The notes beneath the pieces were generated by a model. That model made no database searches. It worked only from the letters and a program-made list of their open reading frames with translations, and was not told the origin of the DNA. From Cyclobacteriaceae bacterium (lineage in GTDB: Bacteria > Bacteroidota > Bacteroidia > Cytophagales > Cyclobacteriaceae), in the NCBI GenBank assembly GCA_030589835.1, contig JAUUZS010000143.1, forward strand, positions 1-8,783: a stretch of 8,783 nucleotides of DNA, read 5' to 3'. Positions 1 through 4,301 of this stretch are shown here, piece after piece. Made by a program: the position numbers and the translations under genes. The first letter of the stretch is position 1; every line of letters begins with the position of its first letter.

Positions 1-1350
1 AGGGGTTGCTTTCAAATCGATATGAGAAACCATAATATCCATGTCCCCATCGTTGTCATAATCCACAACGGCTGCACCTCTTCCCGATCTTTTCTCCCGA
101 AAATATGAACTAACATGAGGGCCAATATTTGTGAAATTTCCTTGTCCATCATTTTCCAGTAATAAGGGCAATCGAAGATCTAATTCTTCGGCTATGCCGT
201 TGGCCGTAAAAACATCAAGATCCCCATCATTATCATAATCAAAGAGCATCGCTGCCCATTCCCCTTTTCCTACAAAGAAATCCTCTATTCCACTTTTCTG
301 GGTAATGTCTTCATACACTCCATTCCCCCGATTTCGATAAAGCGCCCCATATTTTAAATCTGTCACTAGTAAATCAATTAGGCCATCCCCATCAATATCC
401 CCAACAGAACCATGCATCGATCCTGTAACTTGCCCCCGGGCGTTCACCGCAATTCCACTTGCGACAGCGACCTCTTTGAAATTTAAATCGCCATCATTGC
501 GAAACATAAAATTTTCCTGGTGGTCATTGCCCTGAAAAAGGTCGAGATCGCCATCATGATCATAATCGTAAACGGTTAGCCCCATGCATTTGGAATCAGG
601 AAAATAGAACCCCAATGATTTGGTGATTTCTTCAAAGGTTCCATCTGCTTTCTGTCGATAAAACATCGATGCCTGCCCTTTGTATTCCGAGGGGTGAGGC
701 ATCATATCCGGCATAGTTGGTGAGGAATACTTTGGATCAAAAGCCAGGAAGTTCCCCACCATCATATCAGTGCGTTGATCCTGATCGATATCCCAAAAAG
801 AAACGCCGACAGACCATTTCTCAAATCCATTTAGCTTTTCCGGCCCAACCAACCCAAGATTCTCAGCAATATCCGTAAACGTGCCATCACCATTATTTCG
901 GTAAAACACATTTGGGCCATAATTTAACAAATATATATCCTGATCCCCATCGCCATCATAGTCCATCACCCCGGCAGCCATGCTCCAATGTTTATCATCT
1001 ACACCTGCCTTTTTTGCTATTTCCGTGAAGGTGCCATCGCCATTATTCTTATATAATTCATTCGAAGTTCCTTCAAATGCTTTTCCGGATTTATCACTAA
1101 TGCCGTCGAGGTAAGTGCCGTTTAGCAAGTAAATATCCATGTGGCCATCATTGTTATAATCAAAAATGGTCACACCCGAACCACTGCTTTCCAGAATGTT
1201 TTCATAGCTATAATCCCCAAATGTATATTTGAAATTTATCCCTGCATGTTGCGTCACATCTACAAAGCTCACTTGTTGCGCTTGAACATGCATTATTTGT
1301 ATAATTAACATACAAGATGTCCCCAAACTAAGTATCCTTTTTAAATTCAT
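1..1350 (-). CDS. Exported FG-GAP/VCBS repeat protein, CRTAC1-like (3' end beyond window)
   Basis: The frame is open for 450 codons from an ATG at 1350-1348 down to base 1, so the C-terminus is missing. Residues 1-24 form a signal peptide with a probable cut after VQA (24/25). The mature protein opens with a DVT..AGI..KY motif typical of CRTAC1/UnbV-type proteins. Seven Asp-rich calcium-binding-type loops of the form DxDxDGxxD follow, at about residues 64, 130, 187, 262, 318, 371 and 430. Each sits in an FG-GAP/VCBS blade, often beside an 'N-GDGTF-EI' strand. The loop at 187 (DIDQDQRTD) lacks the usual Gly. The fold expected is a beta-propeller acting outside the cytoplasm, in adhesion or carbohydrate/protein binding; the actual ligand cannot be told. 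Family members often end in an ASPIC/UnbV domain, which would lie outside the window. Cys13 could be read as a lipobox, but a hydrophobic stretch follows it, so ordinary signal peptidase I cleavage seems likelier. Confidence 0.88.
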   Translation of the reverse strand, partial: MNLKRILSLGTSCMLIIQIMHVQAQQVSFVDVTQHAGINFKYTFGDYSYENILESSGSGVTIFDYNNDGHMDIYLLNGTYLDGISDKSGKAFEGTSNELYKNNGDGTFTEIAKKAGVDDKHWSMAAGVMDYDGDGDQDIYLLNYGPNVFYRNNGDGTFTDIAENLGLVGPEKLNGFEKWSVGVSFWDIDQDQRTDMMVGNFLAFDPKYSSPTMPDMMPHPSEYKGQASMFYRQKADGTFEEITKSLGFYFPDSKCMGLTVYDYDHDGDLDLFQGNDHQENFMFRNDGDLNFKEVAVASGIAVNARGQVTGSMHGSVGDIDGDGLIDLLVTDLKYGALYRNRGNGVYEDITQKSGIEDFFVGKGEWAAMLFDYDNDGDLDVFTANGIAEELDLRLPLLLENDGQGNFTNIGPHVSSYFREKRSGRGAAVVDYDNDGDMDIMVSHIDLKATP

Positions 1351-1391
1351 ACGCTATTTATAAAAATATCATTCGATGATCTAATTGTCGT

Positions 1392-1399
1392 CAAAGGTA
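1392..1399 (-). promoter_or_regulatory. Putative -7 promoter element of the FG-GAP gene
   Basis: Read on the minus strand this is TACCTTTG, an exact match to the Bacteroidota housekeeping -7 consensus TAnnTTTG. It would place transcription start near 1386, giving a leader of about 36 nt before the ATG at 1350. No TTG -33 element is visible at the expected distance upstream. A small palindrome (ATCAT-TCG-ATGAT, 1368-1380) lies in the predicted leader and could be an operator or simply chance. Confidence 0.42.
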
Positions 1400-1550
1400 A
1401 AAAAGTATTGAATATCCTTCTGGTATAAAATTTCATATTTATCTTCTTCAAATCACGATTTACATGAATGGAATCATTAAAAATTAACTATCAACTGTTT
1501 ACATTAAAAAATACTAATTAATTTAGCCGCTCGAATAAATTATTGCAGTC
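1400..1550. other. Remainder of divergent intergenic region
   Basis: AT-rich spacer between the leftward FG-GAP gene and the rightward aspartate kinase. On the plus strand the best -7-like sequence before the kinase is TAATTTAG at 1519-1526, one mismatch from TAnnTTTG and without a clear TTG upstream, so it is only a weak candidate. No RNA gene, Shine-Dalgarno sequence or ORF of note was seen. Confidence 0.4.
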
Positions 1551-2813
1551 ATGTTAGTATTCAAATTTGGAGGAGCCTCAGTAAAAAACGCTGATGCGGT
1601 AAAAAATATAGTCGATATTTTAAAGGATTACACCGAGCACATCATCGTTGTGATATCCGCAATGGGAAAAACAACAAATCGGTTTGAGCTCATTATTGAA
1701 AACTATGTCAATAAGGATCGTGAAGGCTTGAATCATCAGCTTGAAGAGCTAAAAAAATATCATTTTGAAATTATTGATGCTCTTTTCACCGACAAAAGCA
1801 GCCATGTTTATGAAGATATAAATGGCTTGTTTACGGAACTCGACCGAATACTGGATAAGGCGCCATCACTCAGCTATGATCACGATTATGACCAGCTCAT
1901 TTGCTTTGGCGAATTGCTCTCTACAAAGATCATCACGCATTATCTGCAAGCTCAAAAAATCAATGCTGCATGGAAAGATGTGCGCTTTTCAATTAAAACC
2001 AACAACGCCTATCGTGAAGCACGTGTGAATTGGGAGGTGACTAAAGAACTCGTCAACGAGCATTTTCAATTTGGTAAAAACCAAATTTTAGTAACACAAG
2101 GGTTTTTAGGATCAACTATCGACAACATTACGACCACGCTGGGAAGAGAAGGATCTGATTATACCGGCGCTGTGCTGGCACATGTGCTCAAGGCTAAAAA
2201 ATTGGTGATCTGGAAAGATGTCCCCGGCGTATTGAATGCCGACCCAAAATGGTTTGATGATACGGTGCTATTGAATGAACTTTCTTATAGGGATGCCATT
2301 GAATTGGCTTACTATGGAGCAAGTGTTATCCATCCCAAAACCATAAAGCCTTTACAGAATAAAAACATCAATCTGCATGTAAAGTCATTTAGAAACCCCG
2401 AAGCTAAAGGTACAGTCATCAGCAATGTGGACTATGATAAATTGATACCTTCGTTCATTTTCAAAATGGATCAGGTGCTCATCCGGATTTCCCCTAAAGA
2501 TTTCTCTTTCATTGCTGAGGATAACCTACAGACTATTTTTGGGATTTTATCAGATAACAGGGTTAAAATCAATTTGATGCAAAATTCTGCCCTCAAGTTT
2601 TTGATCTGCATCAACAACGATAAAAGAACCCTTCCAAAAATCATAGATCAGTTAGAGTCGGATTTCAAAGTCAGCTATGAAACCGGTCTGGAGCTGATCA
2701 CCATTCGCTACTTCGACGAATCCACCATCGAAAGGGTCATGATCAACAAAGAATTGATCCTGGAACATCGGGATAAAAAGAACATTCAGTTGATTGTGAG
2801 GGATTTGAGTTGA
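1551..2813 (+). CDS. lysC: Monofunctional aspartate kinase
   Basis: Catalyses ATP-dependent phosphorylation of L-aspartate to 4-phospho-L-aspartate, the committed step towards lysine, threonine, methionine and diaminopimelate; cytoplasmic. The 420-residue product starts with the amino-acid kinase signature KFGGASV (residues 5-11). It then shows FGELLS (119-124), the nucleotide/substrate loop GREGSDYTG (198-206), DVPGVLNADP (222-231 region) and ASVIHPKTI (257-265). Residues from about 300 to 420 form the C-terminal ACT-type regulatory region, including 'NLMQNSA' (341-347), as expected for end-product feedback control. There is no homoserine dehydrogenase fusion. The length suits a single-function enzyme, and the ATG places the kinase motif at residue 5 as usual. 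The gene stands alone: the neighbour upstream is divergent and a repeat element follows. Which end product inhibits it cannot be read from sequence, and the symbol is by function only, since thrA-type paralogues often coexist. Confidence 0.95.
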   Translation: MLVFKFGGASVKNADAVKNIVDILKDYTEHIIVVISAMGKTTNRFELIIENYVNKDREGLNHQLEELKKYHFEIIDALFTDKSSHVYEDINGLFTELDRILDKAPSLSYDHDYDQLICFGELLSTKIITHYLQAQKINAAWKDVRFSIKTNNAYREARVNWEVTKELVNEHFQFGKNQILVTQGFLGSTIDNITTTLGREGSDYTGAVLAHVLKAKKLVIWKDVPGVLNADPKWFDDTVLLNELSYRDAIELAYYGASVIHPKTIKPLQNKNINLHVKSFRNPEAKGTVISNVDYDKLIPSFIFKMDQVLIRISPKDFSFIAEDNLQTIFGILSDNRVKINLMQNSALKFLICINNDKRTLPKIIDQLESDFKVSYETGLELITIRYFDESTIERVMINKELILEHRDKKNIQLIVRDLS

Positions 2814-2883
2814 AACCTGAAATAAATACAGGACTACAAGGATTTTAGGGAATTACAGTTTTCAATTTAAGTTCTACTGCTAT

Positions 2884-3077
2884 TTTAATGGAAAACTTTG
2901 GTCCAAAAACCAGAAGTCCGAAGTCAGGAGTTGGAAGAAAAGAATTCCAAAATCAGCAAATGTTAATGTTTCTTATTCCTGCATTGGGTTTTCACCTTTT
3001 TTTACTTCGGTCTCCGGTCTTCCCTGCCTCGCCGGCAGGCTGGCGACTTCTGACAAAATTTACTATCTTCCATTAAA
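2884..3077. repeat. Foldback intergenic repeat element (MITE/REP-like)
   Basis: A 194-bp spacer segment bounded by perfect 10-bp terminal inverted repeats: TTTAATGGAA at 2884-2893 and TTCCATTAAA at 3068-3077. Inside, CAGAAGTC (2911-2918) pairs with GACTTCTG (3045-3052), and CCGAAGT (2918-2924) pairs with ACTTCGG (3004-3010). All are correctly nested. A GC-rich hairpin, CCTGCC-TCGCC-GGCAGG (3023-3039), branches from the structure. The GAAGTC/CCGAAGT-rich style resembles dispersed non-coding repeats I associate with Bacteroidota genomes, but copy number cannot be tested here. No target duplication is obvious at the ends. A 62-codon ORF inside (2888-3076) begins and ends within the repeat arms and is taken as an artefact. 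The element could also act as a terminator-like structure after the aspartate kinase gene. Confidence 0.6.
3023..3039. repeat. GC-rich hairpin inside the foldback element
   Basis: CCTGCC, a five-base loop TCGCC, then GGCAGG: a perfect 6-bp stem and the most GC-rich spot in an AT-rich spacer. It is not followed by a T-run on either strand, so it is not a classical intrinsic terminator. Confidence 0.5.
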
Positions 3078-3120
3078 TTCAGGGTAGAACCCCAATTTAT
3101 TTAGTGAAGATTTATTCGTC

Positions 3121-3146
3121 TAAAAGTAATACATTTATTACTTTTA
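3121..3146. promoter_or_regulatory. Putative HicB operator overlapping the hicAB promoter
   Basis: A perfect inverted repeat with 10-bp arms, TAAAAGTAAT (3121-3130) and ATTACTTTTA (3137-3146), separated by six bases (ACATTT). It ends four bases before the GTG start of hicA. The sequence TACATTTA (3130-3137), one mismatch from the Bacteroidota -7 consensus, lies at its centre, so a bound repressor would block the promoter. HicB antitoxins with a C-terminal DNA-binding domain are known to autorepress their operons through such palindromes. The assignment to HicB is inferred from position and symmetry. Confidence 0.6.
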
Positions 3147-3150
3147 TGTT

Positions 3151-3348
3151 GTGAAATATAATGAACTTTTCAGGTTGTTGAAAAAAGATGGTTGGTTTGA
3201 AGTCAGAAAAAAGGGTAGCCATGTCATCATGCAACACCCAATCAAACAAGAACAACTTACTGTACCTTACCACGCAGGCAAAGAGGTCAAAAAAGGTTTA
3301 TTAACTGCTTTGCTAAAACAGGCAAACATAAAAACCAAAAAAAGATGA
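3151..3348 (+). CDS. hicA: HicA family mRNA interferase toxin
   Basis: A 65-residue, basic HicA (YcfA-like) protein. HicA toxins have a double-stranded-RNA-binding-like fold and cleave mRNA, stopping translation until neutralised by HicB. The signature is seen directly: a helix of the 'ELFRLLKKDGW' type (5-15), then KKGSHVIM with the catalytic His at residue 24. Next come the strand 'LTVPYHAGKEVKKGLL' (36-51) and a C-terminal helix. Length is normal for the family. The start is GTG at 3151: the only in-frame codons upstream before the stop at 3127-3129 are not standard starts, and the ATG at 3146 is in another frame. The weak start and adjacent palindrome fit low toxin expression. The gene overlaps hicB by four bases (ATGA), so translation is probably coupled. 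The toxin looks intact. Confidence 0.93.
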   Translation: MKYNELFRLLKKDGWFEVRKKGSHVIMQHPIKQEQLTVPYHAGKEVKKGLLTALLKQANIKTKKR

Positions 3349-3737
3349 GAAAGCCAAAAATAAAAATTACAATTACAAAAGAAGATACAGGATACAGCGC
3401 CAATGCTTTTTCTGATAATGTATTTATAGCCACTGAAGGAGAAACATTCGAAGAACTAAAATCAAATATCCTTGAAGCTGTAAACCTTTCTTTTGAAAAG
3501 AAAAATATGACGTATACGCTTGAAGAAATTAAGTTTAGCTATGACTTAGAAAGCTTTTTTGAATTTTACAAAGTAATCAATGCGAAAGCTCTTTCTGAGC
3601 GGATCGGAATGAATCAAAGTCTATTGGCCCAATACATTAAAGGCATAAAAAAACCTTCCATTGCTCAAACCAAACGAATTCTGGATGGTGTTCAATCGAT
3701 TGGTAAAGAACTTTCTGAAGTGGATTTGTTACATTAA
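3345..3737 (+). CDS. hicB: HicB family antitoxin with C-terminal HTH domain
   Basis: A 130-residue antitoxin partner of HicA. The N-terminal part (about 1-65) is the degraded RNase H-like HicB fold: 'KITITKEDTGYSANAFSDNVFIATEGETFEELKSNI' matches the usual strand-strand-helix layout that covers the toxin active site. Residues about 79-118 (AKALSERIGMNQSLLAQYIKGIKKPS...) form an XRE/Cro-type helix-turn-helix with the recognition helix around 'SLLAQYIKG'. It should therefore bind DNA and repress its own operon, probably at the palindrome before hicA. It starts four bases inside the end of hicA, typical of the toxin-first hicAB order. The C-terminal 'GKELSEVDLL' resembles a natural end. The same frame stays open for 47 further codons after the stop. 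Confidence 0.93.
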   Translation: MRKPKIKITITKEDTGYSANAFSDNVFIATEGETFEELKSNILEAVNLSFEKKNMTYTLEEIKFSYDLESFFEFYKVINAKALSERIGMNQSLLAQYIKGIKKPSIAQTKRILDGVQSIGKELSEVDLLH

Positions 3738-3881
3738 TATCTTCAACAATTGCAAAAGTTTTTCGACAGAATTATAGGGGTTGGTATTTGTAGTGCTAAA
3801 GATACTTTTAGACAAAATCAGAAATTTAGTTTACTTGCTAATGCAATTTCCACTACTCTTGACAAAGTCAAACAAAAGTAG
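3738..3881 (+). other. Open frame following the hicB stop (possible 43-codon ORF or gene remnant)
   Basis: Directly after the TAA of hicB, the same frame runs without a stop to TAG at 3879-3881. From a TTG at 3750 it would encode 43 residues (LQKFFDRIIGVGI... ending TTLDKVKQK) with a plausible amphipathic composition. There is no ATG or GTG start. I do not recognise the peptide. It may be the tail of a displaced gene, a C-terminal extension cut off by a stop mutation in hicB, or chance. HicB itself appears complete without it. Confidence 0.25.
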
Positions 3882-3942
3882 CTGGATCTAATAATGGTAT
3901 TTAAATAATAGGTCAGTCAAGAAAAGAAAAAACAAAGGATAG
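3882..3942. other. AT-rich spacer with no recognisable feature
   Basis: Purine-rich, AT-rich DNA between the open frame after hicB and the next promoter-like element. No ORF, RNA or inverted repeat of note was found. A TTG -33 box for the downstream -7 element is not visible here. Confidence 0.4.
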
Positions 3943-3950
3943 TATTTTTG
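3943..3950 (+). promoter_or_regulatory. Putative -7 promoter element
   Basis: TATTTTTG is an exact match to the Bacteroidota -7 consensus TAnnTTTG. It would start transcription near 3957, inside the palindrome at 3950-3976 and about 98 nt before the 40-codon ORF at 4055. AT-rich sequence can produce such matches by chance and no -33 TTG is seen. Confidence 0.33.
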
Positions 3951-3976
3951 TAATAGCTTGTGTAACACAATATTAC
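3950..3976. promoter_or_regulatory. Palindromic operator-like site
   Basis: A 27-bp near-palindrome centred on base 3964. TTGTGT (3958-3963) and ACACAA (3965-3970) mirror each other around a single A. The outer arms are GTAATA (3950-3955) and TATTAC (3971-3976), with an unpaired GC (3956-3957) on the left side only. It has almost no loop, so it looks more like a binding site for a dimeric protein than an RNA hairpin. It sits over the predicted start of the -7 element at 3943-3950. Its outer GTAAT/ATTAC half-sites are the same as those in the palindrome before hicA. Confidence 0.45.
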
Positions 3977-4054
3977 GCAATTATTATTGTATTTTTCTCT
4001 TGCTTCGATTTCTATTTTTTAGCACTTTTGATTCGTAATTAAACAAAAATAATT

Positions 4055-4177
4055 ATGCTAAATTTCAATTTCAAAAAAGCGTTTTTTAACTGGAGAAGGA
4101 AAAAAAGGGAAACGGAGATAACTTACATTGAAAATGTAAATATATATCCTCCAAAATCATCAAAAGTTAAAAAGTAG
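4055..4177 (+). CDS. Possible 40-residue basic peptide
   Basis: A short ATG-to-TAG ORF. The predicted peptide has an aromatic, basic N-terminal half (F4, F6, F10, F11, W13 followed by R14-R18, all basic) and a Lys-rich tail (K34, K37, K39, K40). Net charge is about +8 by count, and there is no membrane segment or Cys. The leader is A-rich (AAACAAAAATAATT) without a Shine-Dalgarno sequence, as is usual in Bacteroidota. A promoter-like element lies about 100 nt upstream and a stem-loop with a T-rich tail starts 10 nt after the stop, which together look like a small transcription unit. I do not recognise the peptide; a chance ORF in AT-rich DNA is a real alternative. Confidence 0.33.
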   Translation: MLNFNFKKAFFNWRRKKRETEITYIENVNIYPPKSSKVKK

Positions 4178-4186
4178 CTAGTTAAT

Positions 4187-4247
4187 GGTCTATGTCATAA
4201 AGTATTTCATTCAAGAAATAGAAGAAAGCACATAGACCTATTTTTAC
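4187..4247 (+). terminator. Nested stem-loop with T-rich tail, possible terminator
   Basis: GGTCTATGT (4187-4195) pairs perfectly with ACATAGACC (4230-4238). Inside lies a second stem, TATTTC (4203-4208) and GAAATA (4215-4220), with a six-base loop. TATTTTTAC follows on the plus strand, so it reads best as a terminator for rightward transcription from the 40-codon ORF or hicAB. The large 34-nt interior is unusual for an intrinsic terminator, so a structured small RNA or old repeat remnant is also possible. It may also serve the convergent rhamnosidase gene. Confidence 0.4.
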
Positions 4248-4301
4248 AACACCAAAAAATGTTAGTTTGCGATTTTGGCAAAAGAACACATGAGTAAAAC
4301 A
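4248..4301. other. Convergent spacer after the rhamnosidase gene
   Basis: Short AT-rich stretch beyond the GH106 stop. A weak 6-bp inverted repeat (CCAAAA 4252-4257, TTTTGG 4273-4278) is present but has no T-run after it on the minus strand, so a terminator for the rhamnosidase operon is not clearly identified. Confidence 0.3.

Noticed and set aside
181..1170. Recurrent 'ccatc-atc-ataatc' blocks resembling a spaced repeat or CRISPR-like array
   Set aside because: They are the codons of the seven Asp-rich calcium-binding loops in the FG-GAP protein; spacing and sequence vary as protein repeats do.
1368..1380. Small palindrome ATCAT-TCG-ATGAT upstream of the FG-GAP gene
   Set aside because: Only 5-bp arms and no partner regulator in view; mentioned with the promoter but not claimed as an operator.
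1822..2028. 68-codon ORF inside the aspartate kinase gene
   Set aside because: Alternate-frame shadow of a well-supported enzyme; Cys/Arg/Ser-rich translation without family features.
2888..3076. 62-codon plus-strand ORF after the aspartate kinase gene
   Set aside because: It lies wholly within the foldback element; its start and end fall in the terminal inverted repeats and the translation shows no domain-like pattern.
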